NCBI GenBank assembly: GCA_031551765.1
Contig: JAVBNC010000071.1
Coordinates: forward strand, 1-9,897
Source of the DNA: JAVBNC01 sp031551765
GTDB lineage: Bacteria > Desulfobacterota > Desulfovibrionia > Desulfovibrionales > Desulfovibrionaceae
Reading direction: 5' to 3'
DNA length: 9,897 nucleotides
Position numbers and translations under genes: made by a program. Below are positions 1-6,084 of the stretch, in pieces (within the stretch, counting starts at the first letter, position 1; every line of letters begins with the position of its first letter). Below the pieces are notes generated by a model, which saw only the letters and a program-made list of their open reading frames with translations, was not told the origin of the DNA and made no database searches.

Positions 1-53
1 TTTGTTCGTAGAGTTTCTTTTCAGTACAAAATCCTCAAAAACCTCTTTCTTCG

Positions 54-68
54 TTTTTTTTTTTTTTT
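54..68. repeat. Homopolymer tract, T15 (A15 on the minus strand)
   Basis: An uninterrupted run of 15 T lies in an AT-rich stretch (1-118) that contrasts sharply with the GC-rich rest of the window. Read on the minus strand it is A15, inside a possible small ORF where it encodes five lysines. Runs this long are prone to slippage in replication and to sequencing error, so the exact count should be treated as provisional. Confidence 0.9.
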
Positions 69-118
69 GTGTTTTTTGTGTTTGTGGTGGTTTCTTGTTT
101 TACAACTTTTACAATCCA

Positions 119-140
119 CCCCCCCCCCCCCCCCCCCCCC
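119..140. repeat. Homopolymer tract, C22 (G22 on the minus strand)
   Basis: There are 22 consecutive C between an AT-rich left flank and the 3' end of the small gene at 174-530. On the minus strand it is G22. Poly-G/C tracts of this kind are known as slippage-prone contingency sites in some host-associated bacteria. Poly-G is also a well-known artefact of two-colour sequencing, so the tract may not be real or may have the wrong length. It would encode seven glycines in the possible small ORF at 21-149. Confidence 0.85.
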
Positions 141-173
141 GCGTCGCATCAGCGATCCTGCAAACTACGACTA

Positions 174-530
174 TTACTTGGCGCGCAGCAAACTGGCGAT
201 ATCGCCGCCTTTGCCGGGGCCGGGGTTTTTCAGGTCCATGCCGCCCAGACCGCCGGTGGAGAGGGTGAGGTTGGAGCAGGCTTCCATGTACTTGGTTTTG
301 AGCTCTTCCGGGCAGCTTTTGTACTCGTAGAGCACGTGGGTGTAGGAAAGGCTGCCCGTGAAGTCGTTTTCAAAGGGGTAGCCGTAGGGCATGAGCATCA
401 TCTGCACGCCCTGCTGGGTGGGAATGGTCTGCAGAATGGCGGGATCATTGATGGCGTTCTTGGCGGCATCGTGCTTGCCGAGCACCATTTCGCCGGTCAC
501 CAGTTTTACCATGCGGATATCATAAGCCAT
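174..530 (-). CDS. Small conserved hypothetical protein, possibly Sm-like (118 aa)
   Basis: No function can be named with confidence. The start is well supported: ATG at 530 is preceded by AAGGAG about 7 nt upstream. Residues 5-35 have the feel of an Sm/LSm-type small beta-barrel: alternating hydrophobics with VTGEMVLGK, then DPAILQTIPTQQG, typical of an 'L-x-x-G-x-x-x-x-G' first Sm motif. The middle (about 42-70) is hydrophobic and aromatic (MMLMPYGYPF, then HVLYEYKSCPEEL). The C-terminal 25 residues are Gly/Pro-rich and probably disordered. There is no signal peptide or membrane segment, so it should be cytoplasmic. It appears monocistronic: a hairpin lies upstream at 604-638 and a candidate promoter at 557-585. 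The Sm-like reading is inferred from pattern alone; RNA binding is possible but not shown. Confidence 0.8.
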   Translation of the reverse strand: MAYDIRMVKLVTGEMVLGKHDAAKNAINDPAILQTIPTQQGVQMMLMPYGYPFENDFTGSLSYTHVLYEYKSCPEELKTKYMEACSNLTLSTGGLGGMDLKNPGPGKGGDIASLLRAK

Positions 531-556
531 GTGGGTCTCCTTAACGTGATGGGGAG

Positions 557-585
557 TAGGTAGGGGGCAAAGGGCGCTGTGTCAA
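557..585 (-). promoter_or_regulatory. Candidate sigma-70 promoter for the 174-530 gene
   Basis: On the minus strand a perfect -35 hexamer TTGACA (585-580) is followed by a 17-bp spacer and a weak -10, TACCTA (562-557). This would give a leader of roughly 20 nt before the AAGGAG and ATG at 530. The -35 stands out in GC-rich DNA, but the -10 is poor. The position just downstream of the 604-638 hairpin fits a separately transcribed gene. Confidence 0.35.
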
Positions 586-603
586 GGGTTTTGGGGAAAG
601 GGA

Positions 604-638
604 CCGGCCGGGGCGCGGGTGGACGCGCTCCCGGCCGG
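604..638 (-). terminator. Strong hairpin after the acyl-CoA synthetase operon
   Basis: Positions 604-612 pair with 630-638 and 613-617 pair with 624-628, giving a 14-bp, almost all G-C stem with a single bulge (t629) and a 6-nt loop. It starts 11 nt past the stop codon of the 649-1713 gene. On the minus strand it is followed by TCCCTTTCCCC rather than a clean U-run, so it may act as a weak or Rho-assisted terminator, or stabilise the 3' end. Confidence 0.55.
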
Positions 639-648
639 GAATGGAGGG

Positions 649-1713
649 CTAAATGCCGAGACCTTGGCGCAGCGCGGCGAAATCCAGGGAAGCGCTGACC
701 AGCCGGGCCACCTGGCTGATTTTCATGGGGTCGCGCAGCTTGTTGCGGCTGAGCAGGGATTCCATGGCCCGGGCCGTGGTGTAGGTATCCTCGCGGGTCA
801 TGAGAATGGGGACGTTGGCGGCGTCCGCGCGGGCGAGGATGATGTCGTTGGGGTAGAGGTTGCCGGTGAGCACCAGACAGGAGCAGGCGCCTTCGATAGC
901 CACCAGTTGCACGTCGGCCCTGTCCCCGCCCACGATGACGGCGGCGTTGGCCCGGCGGCGGAAGTGGGCCATGAAATTTTCCACCTGCATGGTGCCGATG
1001 AGGAAATTTTCCACCATGCGGGAGCCGCGCCCCTTGGCCGTGATGACCCGCGCGCCCAGGCGTTCGGCCAGGTCGTCCACCTTAATGGAGTTCATGAGCG
1101 GGTTGAAGGGCAGAACGCCCAGCACGGAGATGCCGTGTTTTTTCAGAAAGGGAACAATGAGAGTTTCCGTCTCGGCCATGAATTCGGCGGGCACGGCGTT
1201 GAGGGCCACGCCCAGGAGGCGGTCGCCCAGAAGCTCTTTGTAGTGGAGCAGATGGTCGCAGTGCACTTCGTGGGTCATGCGGTCGACGAGCAGAACCTTG
1301 AGATCCAGCTCCCGCGCCAGGCGTTCGCCGTGCAGACCGCAGTAACGGCCGGAACCCAGGGCTCCGGTCCCGCCCAGCAGGACCAGCTCGTGTTGGGCGG
1401 CCAGCTTGGCGTAGGCGTCAGCAACCAGGGGCATGGGGTCTTCCATCTGCCCGCTGTAGGCGCGCATGGTAAAGTCCTGGTTGGCCAGCACCGGGCAGAC
1501 CAGATCCGGCGGGGAAGAGAGGCCAAGCACTTCCTGAATGAAAAAGGCGTCCGCGTCGCCGTTGTGGCCGTTCTGGCGTTCCGGCTGGGTACCCAGGGGT
1601 TTCATGTACCCCACGTTCAGCCCTTCTTTGGCGAAACGCAGGCCAAGGCCAAGGGCCAGGGTGTTTTTTCCCGCGTAGGGGAAGGTGGAAGCTATATACA
1701 GACCGGCGGCCAT
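649..1713 (-). CDS. Stand-alone BioD-like/DRTGG domain protein (354 aa)
   Basis: The protein has two domains. Residues 1 to about 205 form a P-loop fold of the dethiobiotin-synthetase/cobyrinate-synthase type with a variant Walker A, TFPYAGKNT (10-18), followed by MKPLGTQ (38-43 region) and VLLGGTGALGSG (111-122). Residues about 210-320 form a DRTGG domain: the ENFL/ENF repeat at 235-247, VIVGGDRADVQ (259-269), VLTGNLYP (281-288) and EDTYTT (308-313). The same two modules make up the N-terminal regulatory half of long-form phosphotransacetylases, but here the phosphotransacetylase catalytic domain is absent. It is therefore more likely a nucleotide- or metabolite-sensing partner than an enzyme of biotin synthesis; its role is not established. 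ATG 1713 has AAGGAG about 7 nt upstream. It lies 37 bp after the acyl-CoA synthetase and is almost certainly co-transcribed with it, which supports a role in acetyl-CoA/acetate metabolism. Confidence 0.85.
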   Translation of the reverse strand: MAAGLYIASTFPYAGKNTLALGLGLRFAKEGLNVGYMKPLGTQPERQNGHNGDADAFFIQEVLGLSSPPDLVCPVLANQDFTMRAYSGQMEDPMPLVADAYAKLAAQHELVLLGGTGALGSGRYCGLHGERLARELDLKVLLVDRMTHEVHCDHLLHYKELLGDRLLGVALNAVPAEFMAETETLIVPFLKKHGISVLGVLPFNPLMNSIKVDDLAERLGARVITAKGRGSRMVENFLIGTMQVENFMAHFRRRANAAVIVGGDRADVQLVAIEGACSCLVLTGNLYPNDIILARADAANVPILMTREDTYTTARAMESLLSRNKLRDPMKISQVARLVSASLDFAALRQGLGI

Positions 1714-1750
1714 GGGATCTCCTTGGGGCGTATGGGCGGAACGCGGGCGG

Positions 1751-3874
1751 CTACTCGCCGCGCCCGGGTTCCGGCGCGTGCCGGGGTTCCGGCGTCAGCA
1801 AAAAGCCGGCCCGCGCCACCAGGGTGGCGTCCGGGCCGACATAAACGGGGTCGCAAACGGCGCTGGCCACTTCCGGCATTTCCAGGGCCAGCCGGGACAT
1901 GATGAGCAGAATATCTTCCAGGGTGGTCAGGCTGAAGGGCACGGCCCCGGGCGTCTCTTCCCGGCGCAGCACGGCCACGGCTTCGCGCACCATGTCGTGC
2001 ACGTCGTCCAGGCACAGCGGCGCGATACGGCTGGTGACGTGGTGGCCGGAATGGCTCTGGCTGAGGGAAAGCACGGGCCCGAACACCGGGTCGCGGCTGA
2101 CGGTGACGGCGAACGCGCCCGCGTCCTTGGGCGGCATGAGCCGCACCAGGCAGCCGGAAATGCGGCTTTCCGGGAACAGGCGCATGGTTTTGCCGGTAAG
2201 CTCCAGAAAAGCTTCCCGCACCTCTTCCACGGAAGCAAGGTCATGGGCGGCGCTTTCCAGGCGGGAACCTTCCCCGCTGGTGACCAGTTCCAGGCAAACG
2301 GGGAACCCGAGCTGCCGGGCCGCCTGCACGGCTTCCGCGCTGGTGCGGGCCAGCACGGACTCCAGCAGAGGCATTTCAAAAGCTTTCAGCAGGCCCTGGG
2401 CTTCTTGCCCCTCAATGGCGGGCAGGCCGTTTTCCCTGGCCCTGGCGATAAAGCCGCGCGCCTTGGTCAGGTCGTGGCGGTAGTGTATTTCCACGGGCAG
2501 CGGCCGCTCGCGCCACAGGGCGAAACGGTGCATGGCCGCGGCCGCGTCCACGGCTTGTTCCGGAAATTCGTAGCAGGGAATGCCCGCGGCCGTCAGAATT
2601 CCCCGGCCCGCGTCCATGCTGTGGCCGCCCAGAAGGCAGGCGAAAACCGGTTTGCCCTGGCTCCGCAACTCTTTGGCCAGGGCCTGGGCCGCCAAAGAGG
2701 GAAAGCCCGGCAGCGTGGGGGTAATAAGGATAAGCAAGGCGTGCACGGCCGCATCGTCCAAAAGCAGATTGGCCGCGCGCACGAAGCGTTCCGGCGTGAC
2801 GTCGGGAATGACGTCCACAGGGTTGTGCACGGCGGAATAGGAAGGCAGAAACTCGCGGAGCGCGTCCAGGGTTTCCATGGAAAAGCGCGAAAGGGTCAGG
2901 CCGGAGTTTTCGCAGGCGTCCACAGCCACAATGCCGGGGCCGCCCGCGTTGGTCATCACGGCCAGGCCCGGCCCCTTGGGGAGAGGCTGAGCGGCAAAGG
3001 CCTGGGAGAGGTGGAACAGGTCTTCCACCCGCGCGGCCTGGATAATGCCGCACTGCTTGAACGCGGCTTCATACACCCGGCTTTTGCCGCTGAAATCGCC
3101 GCTGTGCGCGGCGGAAGCGCGCTTGCCTTCCTTGCTGCCGCCGCCCCGCAGCAGAATGACGGGTTTTTCCCTGGTGGCCTGGTGGGCGCAGTGCATGAAA
3201 CGCGGGCCGTTGGCCACGTTTTCCAGGTACCCGGCAATGACGCGGGTGCTCTCGTCCCCGGTCATCCAGGCCAGGACGTCGGATTCGTCGATCAGGGCCT
3301 TGTTGCCCAGGCTGACAAAAGAGGAAAAGCCGGTTTTCCTGCTCCTGGCCCAGTCGGAACCGGCCGCGAACAGACCCCGGGATTGCGAGAAAAAGCCCAT
3401 TCCGCCGGAGGGCAGCGCGCCTTCCAGGTAGGTGGCGTTAATGTGCGAGGCCGTGTGCGCGAAACCAAGGCAGTTGGGGCCCAGCAGCGAGATATTATAT
3501 TTGGTAGCCAAATTTTTGACGTGGTCTTCCCGTAGCGCGCCCGCCACGCCCGTTTCCTTGAACCCGACGCTGAACACCACAGCCGCCCTGGTGGGGAGGC
3601 GGGACAAATCTTCCAGCGCTGCCGCCACTTTTTCGGCGGGCAGGCAGATAAGCGCCAGGTCCAGGGGGGCCGGTATATCCCCGGTCTTGCCTAAGACAGG
3701 CAGACCACGTATGGTCCCACCCTTGGGGTTGACTGGGAATATCGTCCCAGAAAAGCCGGCCTCCAAAAGATTGGAAAGCACAGCGTGCCCCACCTTTCCA
3801 GGTGTTGCGGAAGCGCCGATAACGGCGATGGTGCCGGGGGTGAAAAGCGCTGTGATATTTTCGTGGGGGAGCAT
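1751..3874 (-). CDS. Acyl-CoA synthetase (NDP-forming) alpha-beta fusion, divergent ATP-grasp (707 aa)
   Basis: This family interconverts acyl-CoA, ADP and phosphate with the free acid, CoA and ATP; acetate is the usual substrate. The order is CoA-binding Rossmann domain (about 8-135; GASATPGKVGHAV at 20-32, GPNCLGF at 132-138), succinyl-CoA-ligase-like domains (about 150-460) and an ATP-grasp domain (about 480-690). The phosphorylated histidine of the alpha part is present: His257 in RASAAHSG. The ATP-grasp half is odd. The usual 'LKxxSPxxxHKxDxGGV' stretch reads LELVTSGEGSR (528-538), so the nucleotide-binding Lys is Glu529 and the second active-site His aligns with Ser537. The glycine-rich 'GxGGxxVE' stretch is replaced by a Ser/His-rich segment (602-612), although RDPVFGP (594-600) is kept. 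It may have altered activity or be regulatory. The length is normal for the fusion and the frame is intact. No strong ribosome-binding site precedes ATG 3874, only GGA about 6 nt upstream. It is the first gene of an operon with the DRTGG protein. Confidence 0.88.
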   Translation of the reverse strand: MLPHENITALFTPGTIAVIGASATPGKVGHAVLSNLLEAGFSGTIFPVNPKGGTIRGLPVLGKTGDIPAPLDLALICLPAEKVAAALEDLSRLPTRAAVVFSVGFKETGVAGALREDHVKNLATKYNISLLGPNCLGFAHTASHINATYLEGALPSGGMGFFSQSRGLFAAGSDWARSRKTGFSSFVSLGNKALIDESDVLAWMTGDESTRVIAGYLENVANGPRFMHCAHQATREKPVILLRGGGSKEGKRASAAHSGDFSGKSRVYEAAFKQCGIIQAARVEDLFHLSQAFAAQPLPKGPGLAVMTNAGGPGIVAVDACENSGLTLSRFSMETLDALREFLPSYSAVHNPVDVIPDVTPERFVRAANLLLDDAAVHALLILITPTLPGFPSLAAQALAKELRSQGKPVFACLLGGHSMDAGRGILTAAGIPCYEFPEQAVDAAAAMHRFALWRERPLPVEIHYRHDLTKARGFIARARENGLPAIEGQEAQGLLKAFEMPLLESVLARTSAEAVQAARQLGFPVCLELVTSGEGSRLESAAHDLASVEEVREAFLELTGKTMRLFPESRISGCLVRLMPPKDAGAFAVTVSRDPVFGPVLSLSQSHSGHHVTSRIAPLCLDDVHDMVREAVAVLRREETPGAVPFSLTTLEDILLIMSRLALEMPEVASAVCDPVYVGPDATLVARAGFLLTPEPRHAPEPGRGE

Positions 3875-3900
3875 AGGCTGTCCGCGCGCGGGGGATTCCG

Positions 3901-4608
3901 ATGTTTCAAGAATTGCAGAAAACTATCCACTATCATTTTGCGCAAGTCAAGCTGCTGGAAGTGGCTTTGACGCACAGTTCCTTTGCCAACGAGCAAGGGG
4001 GCGGCATGCCGCACAACGAACGCCTGGAGTTTCTGGGCGACGCCGCGCTGGAATTGTGCATTTCGCAAGAGCTGTTTACCCGCTTTCCGCACACGCGTGA
4101 AGGGGAATTGACCCGCATGCGGGCAAAGCTGGTCAGCCAGCCTTCCCTGGCGTCTTTAGCCGTGGAAACAGGACTGGTCCGGCACTTGCTTTTGGGCAAG
4201 GGGGAAGAGGGGCAGGGCGGGCGCGAGAGGCCCTCTCTGCTCAGCGACGCCATGGAGGCGCTGTTGGGAGCGGTTTTTTGCGATGGGGGGTATGGGGCGG
4301 TACAATCCGTTGTGCGGACTATCTTTGCGGACAAATGGCCGGTAAAGGAAGAGACGGAACGCGTTAAAGACTGCAAAAGCCTTTTGCAGGAACTTACGCA
4401 GCGCCTTTTTAAGGAGCGCCCTGTCTATGCTCTTCTCGGCAGTTACGGGCCAGAGCATGCAAAAGTGTTCACCGTACAGGTTGCCTTGCCGGACGGAAGA
4501 ATTTTCCAGAGCGAAGGACCAAGCATGAAGCGGGCGGAACAGTTCGTGGCCTGCAAAGCTTTGGAGCAGCTCTTGCTGGAAACGTCCGAACATGCCGGAG
4601 CCGGCTGA
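3901..4608 (+). CDS. rnc: Ribonuclease III (235 aa)
   Basis: This endonuclease cleaves double-stranded RNA in the cytoplasm, maturing rRNA precursors and processing structured mRNAs. The N-terminal RNase III domain (about 5-145) has the family start pattern (LLEVALTHSSFAN, 18-30) and the signature NERLEFLGDAALEL (39-52). The acidic metal ligands are Glu40, Glu43, Asp47, Asp116 and Glu119 (the last two in SDAMEALLGA). A dsRNA-binding domain follows (about 156-226: CKSLLQELTQ, then KRAEQFVACKALEQLL). The length is typical. ATG 3901 keeps the expected N-terminus; upstream there is only a G-rich stretch (GGGGGA) ending 6 nt before it. It is transcribed alone here, without the era neighbour common elsewhere. 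Its promoter must lie inside the divergent synthetase gene, and I could not identify a convincing one. Confidence 0.96.
   Translation: MFQELQKTIHYHFAQVKLLEVALTHSSFANEQGGGMPHNERLEFLGDAALELCISQELFTRFPHTREGELTRMRAKLVSQPSLASLAVETGLVRHLLLGKGEEGQGGRERPSLLSDAMEALLGAVFCDGGYGAVQSVVRTIFADKWPVKEETERVKDCKSLLQELTQRLFKERPVYALLGSYGPEHAKVFTVQVALPDGRIFQSEGPSMKRAEQFVACKALEQLLLETSEHAGAG
3922..3950 (-). promoter_or_regulatory. Candidate sigma-70 promoter for the acyl-CoA synthetase operon
   Basis: The minus strand shows TTGACT (3950-3945), a 17-bp spacer and GATAGT (3927-3922), five and four matches to the consensus hexamers. Transcription would start about 40 nt before ATG 3874. The site lies wholly inside the first codons of the divergent rnc gene, as it must, because only 26 bp separate the two start codons. 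Confidence 0.42.
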
Positions 4609-4656
4609 CAGCGGTCTTTTCGCGTCTGGCCGCGGCAGAAACCGGAAGGGGAGAGG

Positions 4657-4685
4657 AACCGGGGGAGGGATACTCCCCCGGTTTT
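4657..4685. terminator. Terminator between convergent rnc and flagellin
   Basis: Positions 4657-4667 pair perfectly with 4673-4683 (11 bp, GC-rich core) around a 5-nt loop. On the plus strand the stem runs into TTTT (4682-4685), a good intrinsic terminator for rnc, 49 nt past its stop. On the minus strand the stem opens after AACC and is followed by a C/T-rich stretch, so it may also serve the flagellin transcript. Confidence 0.75.
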
Positions 4686-4720
4686 CCCGTCTTTGGTCTG
4701 CCTCAGCCGTTTCAGCCCGT

Positions 4721-5611
4721 TTAGCCGCCGATGAGCTTGAGCGCCATCTGCGGCAGCGAGTTGGCCTGCGAGAGCATGGCCACGGCCGCCTGCGAAAGGA
4801 CCTGGTTGCGCACAAATTCCGTCATTTCCGTCGCCACATCCACGTCAGAGATGCGCGATTCCGCCGCCTGCAGGTTTTCAGCCTGGATCTGCAGGTTGCT
4901 GATGGTGTTCTCCAGACGGTTCTGGGCCGCGCCAAGGTGGGCCCGGATCTTGTCCTTGGAGATAATGGCCTGGTTCAGGGCGTCCAGAGCCTGCTGCGCC
5001 GCGGCCTGCGTGGAGATGGAGTACCCGGCGTCTTGCGCGGACTGGTTGCCCACGCCCAGGGCGGAAGCCGTGGAGTTGCCGATGGTGACGTAGTAGTAGT
5101 CTTCCGCGGAATCGTTGCCCGTGCCGAAGTGGATCTTCAGCTTGCCTACGGACTGCATGCCGGTGCCGTCGTGCACGTTGCTGGACAGGTTGCCGTTCAG
5201 CAGGTAGACGCCGTTAAAGTCCGTGGCGTTGGCGATACGGGTGATTTCCGAAGCCATGGCCTGATATTCGGATTCGATCATCAGACGCTGGTCAGAGTTG
5301 TAGGTACCCGTGGCGGCCTGTTCGGCCAGTTCTTTCATCCGGATCAATTTTTCGTCAATGACCTGCAGCGCGCCGTCAGCCGTCTGGAGCAGCGAGATGC
5401 CGTCGTTGGCGTTGCGCACGCCCTGGTTAAGGGTGGCGATGTCGGCGCGCATCAGTTCGCGGATGGCGAGGCCCGCGGCGTCGTCCGCGGCGGTGCCCAC
5501 GCGCAGTCCCGAAGAAAGGCGCCGGGTTGAGGTGGCAAGGCGGTCGTAACTGACCCCCAGGTTCCTGGCCGCGTTCATAGCCATCAAGTTGTGATTTATG
5601 ACCAAAGACAT
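4721..5611 (-). CDS. Flagellin (296 aa, short form)
   Basis: This is the structural subunit of the flagellar filament, exported by the flagellar type III apparatus without a cleaved signal. The start is ATG 5611, preceded by AAAGGAGG about 8 nt upstream. A start 18 codons earlier (5665) is excluded because the sigma-54 promoter overlaps it. Residues 1-140 are a classic N-terminal D0/D1 region (MSLVINHN, RRLSSGLRVGTAADDAAGLA). Residues about 141-200 are a very short, variable D2-like insert with NDSAEDYYYV. Residues about 205-296 are the C-terminal D1/D0 region (NRLENTISNLQ, ESRISDVDVATEM, ending LIGG). The motif IRMKELAEQA (90-99) with Glu115 matches the region that Toll-like receptor 5 recognises in Salmonella FliC (Arg90, Leu94, Glu114), so it is probably a TLR5-recognised type. 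The gene is monocistronic, and no chaperone or cap gene is adjacent. Confidence 0.96.
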   Translation of the reverse strand: MSLVINHNLMAMNAARNLGVSYDRLATSTRRLSSGLRVGTAADDAAGLAIRELMRADIATLNQGVRNANDGISLLQTADGALQVIDEKLIRMKELAEQAATGTYNSDQRLMIESEYQAMASEITRIANATDFNGVYLLNGNLSSNVHDGTGMQSVGKLKIHFGTGNDSAEDYYYVTIGNSTASALGVGNQSAQDAGYSISTQAAAQQALDALNQAIISKDKIRAHLGAAQNRLENTISNLQIQAENLQAAESRISDVDVATEMTEFVRNQVLSQAAVAMLSQANSLPQMALKLIGG

Positions 5612-5648
5612 GGGAAGTCCTCCTTTGAGGGTTTTGTGTCGAGCTTTT

Positions 5649-5665
5649 AGCAAACGCGATGCCAA
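5649..5665 (-). promoter_or_regulatory. Sigma-54 (RpoN) promoter of the flagellin gene
   Basis: The minus strand reads TTGGCATCGCGTTTGCT, with GG (-24) and GC (-12) exactly 10 nt apart, close to the consensus YTGGCACG-N4-TTGCW. Transcription would start near 5638, giving a leader of about 27 nt that carries the AAAGGAGG site. An AT-rich block (5668-5700) sits directly upstream. It holds a two-mismatch IHF-like match at 5684-5696, in keeping with DNA bending by an enhancer-binding activator. The activator site itself was not identified. Confidence 0.85.
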
Positions 5666-5706
5666 AGTATAAAATTATAAATAAAACAGTATGATAAAAG
5701 AGGCAG

Positions 5707-5736
5707 AAAAAAAGAGCCGCTCGCCTTTTCAAGCGG
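5707..5736 (-). terminator. Probable intrinsic terminator upstream of the flagellin promoter
   Basis: On the minus strand CCGCT (5736-5732) pairs with AGCGG (5721-5717) across a 10-nt loop. It is followed 3 nt later by seven T (5713-5707). The stem is short at 5 bp, but stem plus T-tract is the expected shape. It would stop transcripts coming from the right (phosphoesterase cluster or the structured region 5840-6060) before they reach the flagellin promoter. Confidence 0.45.
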
Positions 5737-5845
5737 ATGGCAAAATTTTCCGCCTTGTTTTTGACGCAACTGGCTGTCCCGCAAGGGCTGCTCAAAGGAG
5801 TGGGAAAGGCACGGGTAAATGGAAGGAAAGAGGCCGCTAAAAGGC

Positions 5846-5880
5846 GACGTCCCGCCCGGTAGTGCACCTGGCGGAACGTC
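5846..5880. repeat. Imperfect inverted repeat between flagellin and phosphoesterase
   Basis: GACGT-C-CCGCC (5846-5856) pairs with GGCGG-A-ACGTC (5870-5880), five plus five base pairs with one mismatch. An inner GGT/ACC (5858-5860 with 5866-5868) extends it. It could be a regulatory palindrome or an RNA hairpin. No T-run follows on either strand, so a terminator is unlikely. Confidence 0.5.
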
Positions 5881-5916
5881 AATGGACGGGAAAAGTATTG
5901 GTAAGGGGCAAAGACA

Positions 5917-6061
5917 CTTTTTAGAGCAATTTCGCTTTGAGATTGTCGCTTAACGGCTGGCAAAGCCAGCCTACGCCAATCTCGCGGGCCTTGCCGCACT
6001 GCGTTTCGCAAGGCCAGAGCATTTTGTCATAAGATAAAATCTCAAAGGTAAAATACTCCAG
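5917..6061. repeat. Candidate palindromic repeat element with terminal inverted repeats
   Basis: The ends match in inverted orientation: CTTTGAGATT (5935-5944) is the exact reverse complement of 6038-6047, and similarity continues outward for about 16 nt (TTTAGAGCAATTT against the reverse complement of AAAATACTCCAGA). Inside are a perfect 7-bp hairpin (GGCTGGC-AAA-GCCAGCC, 5955-5971), enclosed by GAGATTG/CAATCTC (5940-5946 with 5977-5983); an 8-bp hairpin (5987-5994 with 6008-6015); and a 7-bp hairpin with one G-T pair (6022-6028 with 6033-6039). AGACA occurs just outside both ends (5912-5916 and 6062-6066) and could be a target-site duplication, though chance is possible. There is no ORF. 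It resembles a MITE/REP-type interspersed repeat; a structured RNA is the alternative. Confidence 0.5.
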
Positions 6062-6084
6062 AGACAGCCCCTGGTGAACAGCCT

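Larger units (their letters stand above)
21..149 (-). other. Possible small ORF across both homopolymer tracts (42 aa)
   Basis: On the minus strand an ATG at 149-147 is preceded by AGGA at about 6 nt and lies 24 bp downstream of the stop of the 174-530 gene. The frame stays open through G22 (seven Gly) and A15 (five Lys), ending with TGA at 23-21. The 42 residues would be MRR, poly-Gly, a CKSC pair of cysteines, a His/Lys-rich middle, then a basic and hydrophobic tail. With 23 G the frame hits TAA a few codons after the tract. With 21 or 24 G it ends at TGA 37-35. With 16 A (and 22 G) it runs open to the window edge. The composition is low in complexity and I recognise no family, so it is more likely non-coding than coding. 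Confidence 0.18.

Noticed and set aside
619..3535. Long plus-strand open frames (619-1902 and 1685-3535)
   Set aside because: They are antisense shadows of the DRTGG and acyl-CoA synthetase genes; their translations are Gly/His/Gln-rich and match no family.
4592..5530. Plus-strand ORF opposite flagellin
   Set aside because: Antisense shadow of the flagellin gene; composition is biased and unrecognisable.
5612..5665. Upstream flagellin start adding 18 residues
   Set aside because: The sigma-54 promoter core lies at 5649-5665, so that start codon would not be transcribed; ATG 5611 has the strong AAAGGAGG and the standard flagellin N-terminus.
5737..5862. Plus-strand 41-aa ORF in the flagellin-phosphoesterase gap
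   Set aside because: No usable ribosome-binding site, no recognisable family, and it runs across the palindrome at 5846-5880.
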